From: Contendibacter sp031732755
Lineage (GTDB): Bacteria > Pseudomonadota > Gammaproteobacteria > Competibacterales > Competibacteraceae
Length of the DNA stretch: 64,000 nucleotides
Assembly: GCA_031732755.1 (NCBI GenBank)
Contig: JAVMKI010000079.1
Location: forward strand, 1-64,000
Direction of reading: 5' to 3'
The position numbers and the translations under genes are program-made. The notes under the pieces are model-generated. The model was not told the origin of the DNA and ran no database searches. It worked only from the letters and a program-made list of their open reading frames with translations. This document shows positions 1 to 8,476 of the stretch, piece after piece; position 1 is the stretch's first letter; the number at the start of each line of letters is the position of its first letter.

Positions 1-56
1 ACCCTGATAGCGATGTCAGGAATCCTCGCCCTTCAGGGCGGGGAGGATGTCAAGAG
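1..56 (+). mobile_element. Right end of an IS200/IS605-family element (partial)
   Basis: The stretch at 22-48 folds as an imperfect hairpin: GCCC (28-31) pairs with GGGC (36-39) around TTCA, and ATCCTC (22-27) pairs with GAGGAT (43-48) with three extra G. It is followed by GTCAAG. This resembles the subterminal right-end hairpin of IS605/IS1341-type elements, which also forms the scaffold of the TnpB-associated RNA. The transposase or tnpB gene itself lies outside the window, so the assignment rests on this short motif only. Confidence 0.5.
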
Positions 57-88
57 TGTTCTTCAAAGGACATTCAAGAAATACCGTT

Positions 89-1165
89 TTACGCTAAAAT
101 GCCTACCATGGCTTCAGTAGCGTCCTGTAACCCCAGTGGCGTGACTGGCTGCAAGGGTTTTTGCCGCCATAACTGCTCCAAACTCTCAAGGAAGTCGCCC
201 TTCAACCAACGCTCCTGCGCCAGCAGGGCACAACGGCCGGCGCCTTCCAACCAGCGCACCAGATAAGGCGCCTCCGGCCAGTCCGGCCGTTCCAGATACA
301 ATACCGGCACCCCAGCGCAGGCCGCTTCCACAAAACTGCCGTAGCCCGGTTTGCAAATCAACGCATCGCACGACCATAAAGCGTCGATATAAGGCATTTT
401 CAGAGACTCAAAATCCACCGTTCCCGGATGGCTAGAGCGCCAAGTCGCCGGAACGAGCAAGCGCATACCGGGCAGCGCTGGCCACTGTTCGATCGGCGGG
501 CGCAACTCCATACCCCCTAGCGAAACCATTACCAATCGCTCGCTCGGACCCAGCCCCAAATTTTCGACAAACCAGTCGCGGCGGCTGTGTCCTTGCTGGC
601 AGATTGGCCCGATCGCCTTGCGATTATCGAGTCGCAACATCGGCATACTGGGGGTGGGTTGCAGAAACTGGCGCGCCGACCGATAAGCTCGTTGCATCTG
701 CTCCAACAAAATCGGCGCCTCGGGGCGTGCGCCGAAATAATGCGCATAGATGTCCATCCAATTGATAGAGCACAGCGCAAGGGATGGGATACCGGCATGC
801 CGCGCGCCCGCCAGCGCCAGATAGGGCACATTAGCGAGTAATGCATCGGCGCGCAGCGCGCGCAATACGCGTGCTTCTTCCTCCACCCGGCGCTCCCAAT
901 CCCGGTGAAATTCCCAGTACGCCCGCGCGCTGGCCTCCCACGCGATGGATTGCGCATCCTGCTGCACCATGCCCACATCGGTTTCCACCGGCGCAATATT
1001 GATTCGATCGCCAAAACGCTCGATCAGCTTGAAACGCGGGGCCGCGGTACGCAAGGTGACTCGCAATTTTGGAAGGCGCTTTCGCAGCGTATCGATCACC
1101 GGCGCGCTCTGCCCGATGTGGCCAAAGCCGTGGGACGACAATGCCACCACCAAATGCAACGTCAT
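89..1165 (-). CDS. Glycosyltransferase (GT-B/GT28-like)
   Basis: A 358-residue cytoplasmic protein, last gene of the minus-strand polysaccharide operon. The N-terminus has a Rossmann-like strand followed by SSHGFGH (residues 10-16), the glycine-rich acceptor loop typical of GT-B transferases. Residues about 271-302 contain CKPGYGSFVEAACAGVP and a following acidic EAP, like the nucleotide-sugar pocket of MurG/GT28-type enzymes. It probably adds a sugar, perhaps the branched sugar made by its neighbours, to the polysaccharide precursor; donor and acceptor are unknown. I chose the ATG at 1165 because AGGAG lies 11 bases upstream; the next upstream in-frame start would overlap the preceding gene. 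Confidence 0.75.
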   Translation of the reverse strand: MTLHLVVALSSHGFGHIGQSAPVIDTLRKRLPKLRVTLRTAAPRFKLIERFGDRINIAPVETDVGMVQQDAQSIAWEASARAYWEFHRDWERRVEEEARVLRALRADALLANVPYLALAGARHAGIPSLALCSINWMDIYAHYFGARPEAPILLEQMQRAYRSARQFLQPTPSMPMLRLDNRKAIGPICQQGHSRRDWFVENLGLGPSERLVMVSLGGMELRPPIEQWPALPGMRLLVPATWRSSHPGTVDFESLKMPYIDALWSCDALICKPGYGSFVEAACAGVPVLYLERPDWPEAPYLVRWLEGAGRCALLAQERWLKGDFLESLEQLWRQKPLQPVTPLGLQDATEAMVGILA

Positions 1166-1188
1166 TGAGGTATGCGCTCCTGGTCCCG

Positions 1189-2397
1189 TCAAACGCACGC
1201 GACTTGCGTATCCAGCCCCATGGCGCGGACAGAAGACCTAATTTCATCGAAATACAAGGGGTTCATGACAATCACATCGGTGGCCGGGTAGTTGCGCAAA
1301 AACCCAGGAGGAACCACTCGCTGACCCGTTCCCGCCACGTAGCAGCCCTGCTTGCGCGGGTTGAGATCCACTATGTAACGAATATTGCTGGCATAATCGT
1401 TTAGCATATTGAGAAAGGTGACGCCCTTCGAGCCAGCACCCCAAATCACGACACGGCGCCCTTCCCGCGCCATGCTCGCCAGCCGTTCGCGCCATGCTTG
1501 TACGTTCGCCCGATACTGATCGGCAAAAACGTCCACGTACTGGCGAATGCGCGACGGTGTCTGCTCCGCGGCCAAGGTTACCTTGGAATTCTTACTACCC
1601 GGCCGCGCCTCTACCCAGATGAACTGGCCACCAAACGAGTCGTCGCTCGCCACTATGTCGAAACCCGCGCGCTTAAACACAGTGCTTAGGGAGTAAAGAC
1701 TGAAATAGGCACAATGTTCGTAAATCAGATCCCAGATGCCCATGTCCTTCAGCGTAAACAAGGCGTTGGGTACTTCACAGTACAACACCACATCTTGTCG
1801 TTCGCCCAATGAATGGCGCAAGGCGCCAAGAAAATCGAGCGGATGCTGAACATGCTCCAGTACGTGACGGAAACAAACGAAGTTGGGCTGGCAGCGCTGC
1901 GCGTATTCCTCGGAATAGAAATCCTGGAAAAACTCCACGTTCCCCCGCGACGTTTTCTCTACGCGTTCGGGCTCGAAACTGCGATCGAAGCCGAAGCCTC
2001 GATTATCCTCATGCGCGCACAATAGATGTAGAAAATCACCCTTGCCGCAACCGATTTCCACAATGCGTTTTCCGCGCAATTCGTAACGATCAATTAGCCG
2101 ACTCGCAAGCTGTGCCGCATACCGATTGAAGAGTGCCGAATAATGTAGTGAGTTATCATAGGCGGGTGTGTATTCAGTCAAATGTGGATCGAAGGCCGTG
2201 TTAAACAGATGGGCACACGTCACGCAATAACCGAGCGCCAACACACCGCGCGCCGCCGCCCGCGCCTGCTGCTCATCCGGCCACAACATGTTGCAGTAGA
2301 CTGGAACCTGCTCAATGCGGAGCAGATCGAGGATTTCCACGCTTCCACAAACCGGGCAGAAATTCACGAGTCGCGCACCATTCGCTTTCTCTCCCAA
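1189..2397 (-). CDS. Zn-binding SAM-dependent C-methyltransferase, paralogue 1
   Basis: A 402-residue member of the sugar C-methyltransferase family. It has an N-terminal zinc site (C14-X2-C17 and C58-X2-C61), a class I SAM domain with VEIGCGKGD (residues 113-121), the family block YEHCAYFS, and a C-terminal Rossmann-like domain starting WGAGSKG. Family members transfer a methyl group to the C-3 of NDP-4-keto-deoxysugars. The frame opens with TTG at 2397, four bases after the preceding stop; a GTG at 2367 is also possible, as no ATG precedes the zinc site. It is closely related to the next gene upstream, suggesting tandem duplication. The substrate is inferred from rfbF and the SDR gene in the same operon. 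Confidence 0.8.
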   Translation of the reverse strand: MGEKANGARLVNFCPVCGSVEILDLLRIEQVPVYCNMLWPDEQQARAAARGVLALGYCVTCAHLFNTAFDPHLTEYTPAYDNSLHYSALFNRYAAQLASRLIDRYELRGKRIVEIGCGKGDFLHLLCAHEDNRGFGFDRSFEPERVEKTSRGNVEFFQDFYSEEYAQRCQPNFVCFRHVLEHVQHPLDFLGALRHSLGERQDVVLYCEVPNALFTLKDMGIWDLIYEHCAYFSLYSLSTVFKRAGFDIVASDDSFGGQFIWVEARPGSKNSKVTLAAEQTPSRIRQYVDVFADQYRANVQAWRERLASMAREGRRVVIWGAGSKGVTFLNMLNDYASNIRYIVDLNPRKQGCYVAGTGQRVVPPGFLRNYPATDVIVMNPLYFDEIRSSVRAMGLDTQVACV

Positions 2398-2401
2398 TTC
2401 C

Positions 2402-3580
2402 CTATAGGGCCAGTACTTCTGGCTGCAATTGCATAGCGCTCAGATCACGGGCGATCTCGTCGCGGTACACTGCGTTCATGACAATTACCACATCGGGACG
2501 GTATTCCCGTAGAAAGGACGGTGCGGCGATGCGCTGGCCGGTAGCTGGCATAAAATAGCCCTGACGATGTGGATTGATATCGATCGCATATTCAATATGC
2601 TCATCGACCTGCAGCGTAGTCAGAAACGACACCGCCTTTGAGCCAGAACCCCAAAGCACAATTCTACGATGTCGCGCAGCGGCTTCTCCAATAATGCGGC
2701 GCCAAGTCGCCAGTTTTGTTTCGTATTTCGCTGGAAATTCATCGACATAATTCGCAAGTTGCGACAAATCGTTTTCTTTGGGCAGGGAGGGTGACGGGGT
2801 GCATCGAGCCGGTCTGGCTTCAATAGTCAAATATTGATCCGCATATTCCGTTTCCAAGCGGAGCACATCAAATCCATTAAGACGAAACAATCGAGCCAAG
2901 GAACCTGGACTGAAATAAGAGCAGTGCTCGTAGTAAATATCCTCGAACGCGCAATCGCGTAGAATTCGCGTGACTTCCGGTATTTGGAAAAACACCAAAA
3001 CTTCCGATCGATTTCCGACAGCGCGTCGCACCGTGCCGATAAATTCCGCCGTAGGGTGAATGTGCTCCAAGGTCATCTTGCAACAAACAAAATCCGCGTG
3101 ATAATCCGCATATTGTTCTGAATAGAAGTCCTTTATGAATCGTACCTGATTCACTGTTTTCCCCAAAACGCGCTCCTCGCGATAAGCAGGGTCGAATCCC
3201 ACCCCGCGGTTGTTGCCCAACTCGGCAAGCAACAGCAGAAATTCTCCCTTACCGCAGCCAATTTCGAGAATGTCTTTATCACGCAATTGGTAGCGATCGA
3301 TAAGGCGTTGCGCGAGATCGCGGTGAAAAGCGTTGAACGTCTCCGAAAAGCCTTGGGTCTCCTCGTAGCGTCCTGAGTATTCCGTGAGCTTGGGATCGAA
3401 CGCCATGTTGGAGATAAAACCACAAGTAGAACAAAACGCTAGTTCAATCCGACCGCACGGATACGCCAATGCCTCTTCCCTTGAGCCAAGCAGAATGCAA
3501 CTATTGGTCGGAATGAGCTCTTGTCGATGGAAAACCCGCATACCCTGAGCAGAACAGCTAGGGCAAGTGTATTCAAACAT
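2402..3580 (-). CDS. Zn-binding SAM-dependent C-methyltransferase, paralogue 2
   Basis: A 392-residue paralogue of its downstream neighbour with the same layout. The zinc ligands are C6-X2-C9 and C50-X2-C53, the SAM loop is EIGCGKG (residues 106-112), the family motif is YEHCSYFS, and the C-terminal Rossmann-like domain begins LWGSGSKAVSF. The fixed order of domains in three consecutive genes points to repeated duplication and possibly to methylation of more than one sugar or position. The ATG at 3580 has GAGG about 11 bases upstream. It is co-transcribed with short gaps on both sides. Confidence 0.8.
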   Translation of the reverse strand: MFEYTCPSCSAQGMRVFHRQELIPTNSCILLGSREEALAYPCGRIELAFCSTCGFISNMAFDPKLTEYSGRYEETQGFSETFNAFHRDLAQRLIDRYQLRDKDILEIGCGKGEFLLLLAELGNNRGVGFDPAYREERVLGKTVNQVRFIKDFYSEQYADYHADFVCCKMTLEHIHPTAEFIGTVRRAVGNRSEVLVFFQIPEVTRILRDCAFEDIYYEHCSYFSPGSLARLFRLNGFDVLRLETEYADQYLTIEARPARCTPSPSLPKENDLSQLANYVDEFPAKYETKLATWRRIIGEAAARHRRIVLWGSGSKAVSFLTTLQVDEHIEYAIDINPHRQGYFMPATGQRIAAPSFLREYRPDVVIVMNAVYRDEIARDLSAMQLQPEVLAL

Positions 3581-3628
3581 GCGTACACGGTCCTCTTTCT
3601 ACTAACGATTCGTGCGTCAATGCCATCT

Positions 3629-4864
3629 TCAGATCACCTTTGGTTCGGGAATCGGGATGATGAATCGACCGCCGTGGTTCCGATATTCCTCCTGTTGTGC
3701 GAGTATCTCCCCGGCAAAATTCCATGATAATAACAAGGTGTAGTCGGGCAGATCCTGGAGCAATTTCGCTGGTGGGAAAATCGGGATATGTTGCCCCGGC
3801 ATATGGCATCCTTGTTTGTGAACGTTGCGATCCACGATGAATTCCATCAGATCAGTACCAATCCCCATATAGTTAACCAGGGTTGCGCCTTTGGCGGCTG
3901 CGCCGTAGCCGGCAATCCTTTTTCCATCAGCCTTGAGTTGATACAATAATCCCATAAGAAGATCCCTGAGCTTTCGCACCTTGCGCGAAAAATCCTGATA
4001 ATAACGATAACTATCCACGCCTTCATGATGCTCTTGTTCGAGCAGATCATGCACTGCTGCTTTAACTTTCTCGCGTCGTTCGACATACAGGCGCAGCGAT
4101 CCGCCGTGGATCGCCAATCGCTCGATGTCATTCAGATACAAGCCGTGTCGCCGAAACAGATGATCGAGTGCGGTAACCGAAAAATAGCACAAGTGCTCGT
4201 GATAAATGGTGTCGAATTCACAATGGTCGATTAGATCCTTTGCATAAGGCACTTCAATGACGGCTACGCCATCTTCCTTAAGCAGCATCCCGATGCCTGC
4301 TACAAAGCCGTTGGTGTCCGCCACATGGGCAAGCACATTATTTGCATGGATGACATCGGCTTGCTGACCCTCGACACACAGTTTCTTCGCCAATTCTTGA
4401 GTAAAGAAGGCGTTAAGCGTGGTAACACCCGCACGCATCGCTTCTCGGGCCGGTCCCTCGGCCGGATCAATTCCCAGTACCGGAATGCCGTATTCAAGGT
4501 AATTACGCAGCAGATATCCATCGTTGCTGGCCAACTCGACCACGAAGCTGCTGGAATCCAACCCGCGTCGAGCGATCAGATTCAATACATTCTCTCGGGA
4601 ATGGTGCAGCAACGCATCGGAAAACGATGAGTAATAGGGGTATTCTTCGCAGAACAAAGTTTCCGGCGGCACAGTCTCCAGAATCTGCATCAACGCGCAA
4701 TGCGGACAAAACGCCACTTGCAATGGAAAAGTCGGTTCCGGCCGATCCAGTTGTGCGGGCGCGAGCAAACGATCGGCCAGCGGCGTTACTCCCAGATCGA
4801 GGAACAGTTGTAGACCGCCGCGACCGCACGAACGACAGGGAATGGTATCGATAGACCGCTTCAT
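3629..4864 (-). CDS. NDP-hexose C-methyltransferase-like protein, paralogue 3
   Basis: A 411-residue protein of the TylC3/TcaB9-type sugar C-methyltransferase family, closer to the characterised members than its two neighbours. Zinc ligands are C10-X2-C13 and C53-X2-C56, the SAM loop is VELASNDGYL (109-118), and the signature YHEHLCYFS is intact with both histidines. The C-terminal domain begins GYGAAAKG. The reaction expected from the family is methylation of C-3 of a 4-keto-2,6-dideoxy sugar nucleotide. The start at 4864 (MKRSIDT) is chosen because the zinc motif begins right after it and AAGGAG lies upstream, though 13 bases away. It follows the SDR gene by 31 bases. Confidence 0.85.
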   Translation of the reverse strand: MKRSIDTIPCRSCGRGGLQLFLDLGVTPLADRLLAPAQLDRPEPTFPLQVAFCPHCALMQILETVPPETLFCEEYPYYSSFSDALLHHSRENVLNLIARRGLDSSSFVVELASNDGYLLRNYLEYGIPVLGIDPAEGPAREAMRAGVTTLNAFFTQELAKKLCVEGQQADVIHANNVLAHVADTNGFVAGIGMLLKEDGVAVIEVPYAKDLIDHCEFDTIYHEHLCYFSVTALDHLFRRHGLYLNDIERLAIHGGSLRLYVERREKVKAAVHDLLEQEHHEGVDSYRYYQDFSRKVRKLRDLLMGLLYQLKADGKRIAGYGAAAKGATLVNYMGIGTDLMEFIVDRNVHKQGCHMPGQHIPIFPPAKLLQDLPDYTLLLSWNFAGEILAQQEEYRNHGGRFIIPIPEPKVI

Positions 4865-4895
4865 GATGACGGCATGCTCCTTGTCCCGCTGATGC

Positions 4896-5921
4896 TCAAG
4901 TACGCCAGCGCAGGTTTTCGTCCAGAAGACCCTCACCGATCAACTTCTTAATATGTGCGATACGCATGAATTTCGGTCCTTCGAAATCCTCCAATTTTAA
5001 TCCGATGGTCTTGTACGCCTGATAAAGCTGTTCCACACCGCGCCGGGCAGTCCACTGTGGCTTGAAATCATGAAGGATTCGGGCAATTTTGTTGCAATCC
5101 ACCCGGTAACAACGTTTGTCGGGTCCCGCGTCGGTTGCGAAGTCCACCCGGCAACCCGGTACAATTTCCTGCACCATATCGGCTAGTTCGCGGATTTGAT
5201 AATTCTCCGTGGTGACGCCTACGTTGAACGCTTGGTTATGTACCGCTTCGCGGGGCGCCTGTAAGGCGGCGATATACGCCCGACAGATATCTTCTACATG
5301 AACGATAGGGCGCCAAGGCGTACCGTCGCTCTTCAGATAAACCCGCCCGGTGGTAAACGCCCAAGCGGTCAGGTTGTTCACCACCAAATCGAAGCGGATA
5401 CGTGGCGATAAACCGTAGGCGGTCGATGCCCGCAGATAAACGGGGCTAAAATTGTCGTCCTCCAGCTTTTGCAGTTCCTGTTCGACCCGTACTTTTGAGA
5501 CGCCGTAAGGGGTGACCGGATTAAATGCCGCTTCCTCCGTCAAGAATTGATCGCCGGCGGACCCATAGTTGCTACAGGAAGAAGCGAATAGAAAACGTTG
5601 TACGCCGGCTTGTTTCGCTAGCTGGGCAAGCCGCACCGAAGCCTTGAAGTTAATGCTTTCGGTAAGGGTTGGGTTGTAATCGCCTAATGGATCGTTCGAT
5701 AGTCCGGCCAGATGAATGATGGCATCAAACCCTTGCACGGCCTTCATGGAAATATCGCGCACATCCGACGTTAAGGTAGGCACGTCGATTGGAGCGCCCA
5801 TGAACGTGCATCGGGAGTAATAGTCGGTATCCAAGCCGACCACGTCGTGTCCTTGCTCTAACAACATCGGCACCAGCACGGCGCCGATGTAGCCCATTGA
5901 ACCTGTGACCAGTATGTGCAT
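4896..5921 (-). CDS. NAD-dependent epimerase/dehydratase (extended SDR)
   Basis: A 341-residue extended short-chain dehydrogenase. The NAD-binding loop TGSMGYIG spans residues 6-13, the catalytic serine lies in SSCSNYG (114-120), and Y139-X3-K143 (YGVSK) is the active-site pair. Family members modify nucleotide sugars by 4,6-dehydration, epimerisation or 4-keto reduction; the exact step cannot be read from the sequence. It starts three bases after rfbF with GGAG seven bases upstream of the ATG, so the two are probably translated together. No second SDR that would be the expected CDP-glucose 4,6-dehydratase is visible here, so this protein may fill that role or a later reduction. Confidence 0.85.
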   Translation of the reverse strand: MHILVTGSMGYIGAVLVPMLLEQGHDVVGLDTDYYSRCTFMGAPIDVPTLTSDVRDISMKAVQGFDAIIHLAGLSNDPLGDYNPTLTESINFKASVRLAQLAKQAGVQRFLFASSCSNYGSAGDQFLTEEAAFNPVTPYGVSKVRVEQELQKLEDDNFSPVYLRASTAYGLSPRIRFDLVVNNLTAWAFTTGRVYLKSDGTPWRPIVHVEDICRAYIAALQAPREAVHNQAFNVGVTTENYQIRELADMVQEIVPGCRVDFATDAGPDKRCYRVDCNKIARILHDFKPQWTARRGVEQLYQAYKTIGLKLEDFEGPKFMRIAHIKKLIGEGLLDENLRWRT

Positions 5922-5924
5922 GTA

Positions 5925-6695
5925 TCAGCTCCACAATTTCCAAGGTGGATCGCCCGTATCCCAAAGCATCTGCAAGACGTGCTTCTCACGCAACGTATCC
6001 ATGCATTGCCAAAAAGATGAATGCTTGTAGGCATGGAGTTGACCATCGCGCGCCAAATTTGTAAGTGGTTCGTGCTCCCACATCGTCTGATCGCCATCGA
6101 TGTAGTCAAATATGCCCGGCTCTAGCACAAAAAACGCGCCGTTGATCCAACCTTCGGCAGTTTGAGGTTTTTCGGTAAAACTGGTTATTTGGTCGCCTTG
6201 GAATTCCAAATGACCGTAGCGCGCAGGGGGTCTTGTGGCGGTGAGCGTGGCAAGCTTGCCGTGGGCGCGATGAAAAGCCAACAAGTGATTTAGATCAACA
6301 TTCGATACCCCATCACCCCAAGTGAGCATGAATGTACCATCGCCAAGCCAAGGTTTAAGTCGCTTGATACGGCCGCCGGTTAAGGTATTAAGACCGGTAT
6401 CCACCAAGTTGACAATCCACTCGGTTTTTTCTTTTTTATGGACTTCAACTTCACCGGTCTTGGTATTGACAGTCATATCACCTTCCAAGACAGAGTAATC
6501 CCTCATCCAGCGCTTGATATATTCGCCCTTATAACCAAGCGCGATCACGAACTCGTTAAAGCCAAAATGCGAGTAGTGTTTCATGATGTGCCACAGGATC
6601 GGACGTCCACCGATTTCCACCATGGGCTTGGGCTTGATTTCTGTTTCCTCGGCCAAACGAGTACCAGAGCCGCCGGCAAGGATCGCCACTTTCAT
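5925..6695 (-). CDS. rfbF: Glucose-1-phosphate cytidylyltransferase
   Basis: A 256-residue nucleotidyltransferase making CDP-glucose from CTP and glucose 1-phosphate, the entry step to CDP-linked 3,6-dideoxyhexoses and branched deoxysugars. The N-terminus carries GGSGTRLAEETEIKPKPM (residues 8-25), the NTP-binding and catalytic signature with the spacing of RfbF rather than RmlA. The length matches the usual 255-260 residues. GGAGA precedes the ATG by 7 bases. It stands before the SDR and methyltransferase genes, consistent with supplying their substrate. Confidence 0.92.
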   Translation of the reverse strand: MKVAILAGGSGTRLAEETEIKPKPMVEIGGRPILWHIMKHYSHFGFNEFVIALGYKGEYIKRWMRDYSVLEGDMTVNTKTGEVEVHKKEKTEWIVNLVDTGLNTLTGGRIKRLKPWLGDGTFMLTWGDGVSNVDLNHLLAFHRAHGKLATLTATRPPARYGHLEFQGDQITSFTEKPQTAEGWINGAFFVLEPGIFDYIDGDQTMWEHEPLTNLARDGQLHAYKHSSFWQCMDTLREKHVLQMLWDTGDPPWKLWS

Positions 6696-6788
6696 TGAGT
6701 TATCTCCATGTTAAATACCACTTGTCAGCTTCGATACGCTGCATCGGCGGACTTTTTAGAGAACCGTGATGTTTCGATCGTTTTTTTA

Positions 6789-7673
6789 TCATATCGTTTT
6801 ATTCGGGCATATAGAGGCAACCGAGACATGTGTTGGAATAGTTAAATTCTCCAATATTTCTCTAGTCGGCAAAAATTGAAAATCCCGCAGTAACCAATAT
6901 AATCGTCTTTCACATCGGCTTAAGTTTGTGTAATGCCGGAAAGTAGATAGCCACCCTGTGCGAATGCGAGGTTGATCCGGGTCAATTTCCCAGGGGTGCA
7001 GATAAAAAATGAACGGCCGCTTTTCTACTCGATTGATGCGAAATAGTGCGAATCGGGTGAATTGGTACGGATAGACTCGGAAATAACCCCCGCCCCCTAC
7101 CGGCAAACAACGGCCACCAATCGCCAAGGTCGAGGGTGGAAATTCGACGATGGAAGCACCATTCGGCATATCGATTCGGTAGGGCCAGCGGGGACTATTG
7201 GGAATACCGTAGCGATCATGATAAACCGGAAAGATGCTCGAATCATAGGAAAATCCAAGTTCTGCCAAAACATCGAGTGCCCAGACCGAGCGCTCGGTAA
7301 TCGAATAACTAGCGGCTCGATAGCCAGAAACCAGACATTGCGCTTGGTCTTCCAGATTTTCTTTGGCGCGAATTGTCTCCGCGCGGAAAACGGTCGGGGT
7401 CTGCTCGTAGATAAGTTGATGCGAGTAGCCATGGCAGGCTACCTCTTGTCCACATTCCGCGATGGTCCGTACTAGCCCTGGACAGCGTTCAGCCACCCAG
7501 CCCAAAACGAAAAACGTGGCTCGAACACCCTGCTCGGTGAACAGCTCCAACAGACGATGTGTATTGCGTTCGACCCGGATGGGAAAGCGATCCCAAGTTG
7601 CGGGATCGATCTGCCTGGAAAAGGCGGCAACATGGAAATAATCCTCAACATCAACCGTTAAGGCATTTTGCAT
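6789..7673 (-). CDS. XrtA-type polysaccharide deacetylase (DUF3473 type)
   Basis: A 294-residue carbohydrate esterase family 4 protein of the subfamily found in exosortase A (XrtA/PEP-CTERM) exopolysaccharide loci. The N-terminal VDVEDYFHV (residues 7-15) is the subfamily hallmark; RATFFVLGWVAE and the metal-ligand block CHGYSHQ follow, and FYLHPWEID closes the domain. It would remove acetyl groups from a cell-surface polysaccharide. The ATG at 7673 is preferred over the in-frame TTG at 7685, as GGAAGAG lies just before it. It is the first gene of the minus-strand operon; the exosortase itself is not in the window. Confidence 0.87.
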   Translation of the reverse strand: MQNALTVDVEDYFHVAAFSRQIDPATWDRFPIRVERNTHRLLELFTEQGVRATFFVLGWVAERCPGLVRTIAECGQEVACHGYSHQLIYEQTPTVFRAETIRAKENLEDQAQCLVSGYRAASYSITERSVWALDVLAELGFSYDSSIFPVYHDRYGIPNSPRWPYRIDMPNGASIVEFPPSTLAIGGRCLPVGGGGYFRVYPYQFTRFALFRINRVEKRPFIFYLHPWEIDPDQPRIRTGWLSTFRHYTNLSRCERRLYWLLRDFQFLPTREILENLTIPTHVSVASICPNKTI

Positions 7674-7771
7674 AATCTCTTCCAAGATCGCAAGATCGAT
7701 ATTACGATAGCCAGTCGATTAATAACATTAATTTTTCAACAAGCGAGATTAATTCCGTGAACCTCTTCTTT

Positions 7772-7934
7772 GTTCTTCGAGGACTCTTGTGAATCCGGTT
7801 GTCCGGGATCGATTTCGGTCTATCGAGCTGGTTGACGACCAAGTTTTAAGTAAAATTTGTTATTTACAAGCCATCAATTACAGGCCTCGTTTTTAAGGCA
7901 TCGAGCGCGGTTTCCACAAGAATCCTCGAAGAAT
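7772..7934. repeat. 163-bp element bounded by 20-bp inverted repeats
   Basis: The segments 7772-7791 and 7915-7934 are inverted copies matching at 18 of 20 positions. They enclose 123 bp of AT-rich non-coding sequence upstream of the deacetylase gene. The arrangement could be a miniature inverted-repeat element or a large cruciform regulatory site. I see no clear target-site duplication. The rest of 7674-7949 shows nothing else recognisable. Confidence 0.5.
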
Positions 7935-7949
7935 CATATGATTTGCCTT

Positions 7950-8126
7950 TCATCGCGCTGTGAAATCGAATGAATGAACGACGATCATTTGTTTGGACTT
8001 CTCAATACTGGCGTTTGGCGCCTGAGGCTCGGAGCGCGGCGGAAGCGGTATCCAAAAAGATGCTATGGCTAGCAATACGGACAAAATCAACATAATGATT
8101 TGCTTACGATGGAGTTGAACGTTCAT
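7950..8126 (-). CDS. Small single-span membrane protein (putative)
   Basis: An open frame of 58 codons starting ATG at 8126 and ending TGA at 7950. After a basic start (HRK, residues 6-8) comes a hydrophobic stretch from about 10 to 28 ending in a proline-rich segment, the pattern of a small inner-membrane anchor with a short periplasmic tail. The ribosome site is weak (GGAG about 12-15 bases upstream). It has the same orientation as the polysaccharide operon. No family is recognised and the frame could be chance. Confidence 0.35.
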   Translation of the reverse strand: MNVQLHRKQIIMLILSVLLAIASFWIPLPPRSEPQAPNASIEKSKQMIVVHSFDFTAR

Positions 8127-8476
8127 CGGGAAACAAGCTCCGGCTATCTATAGCAAAAGTGGATTGTTTTGCCACTCAAGCATTTAGCAATAATCATGCC
8201 TAAAAATTTTAATAGTAACTTTATGATTTTAATCAGCTATCTTGATAGCTAAGGAACGACGGTAGCTGGTTCAACTGTGGCAACATTCTGTCTTGATACC
8301 GTTATTGGTCAACGAAAGACACAAAACCGACCCAAACCGGTTCATTTTAGCCCGATAAACCAAGCCAAAGCGCCGCAAGATTGGATCGAGCGACGCGGTC
8401 ATGGCGGAGCCTCTGGTGGAAAAACGCTTGACCTGTCAGGAGTCGGTTCGCCTTCGCAACCCCGCCCGTCAAGACA
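8127..8476. other. Intergenic stretch without recognised feature
   Basis: About 350 bp between the small membrane-protein frame and the end of the mechanosensitive channel gene. The proximal part is AT-rich (around 8160-8260). I find no convincing gene, hairpin or binding site; a plus-strand frame of 67 codons here has no family features or ribosome site. Confidence 0.5.
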
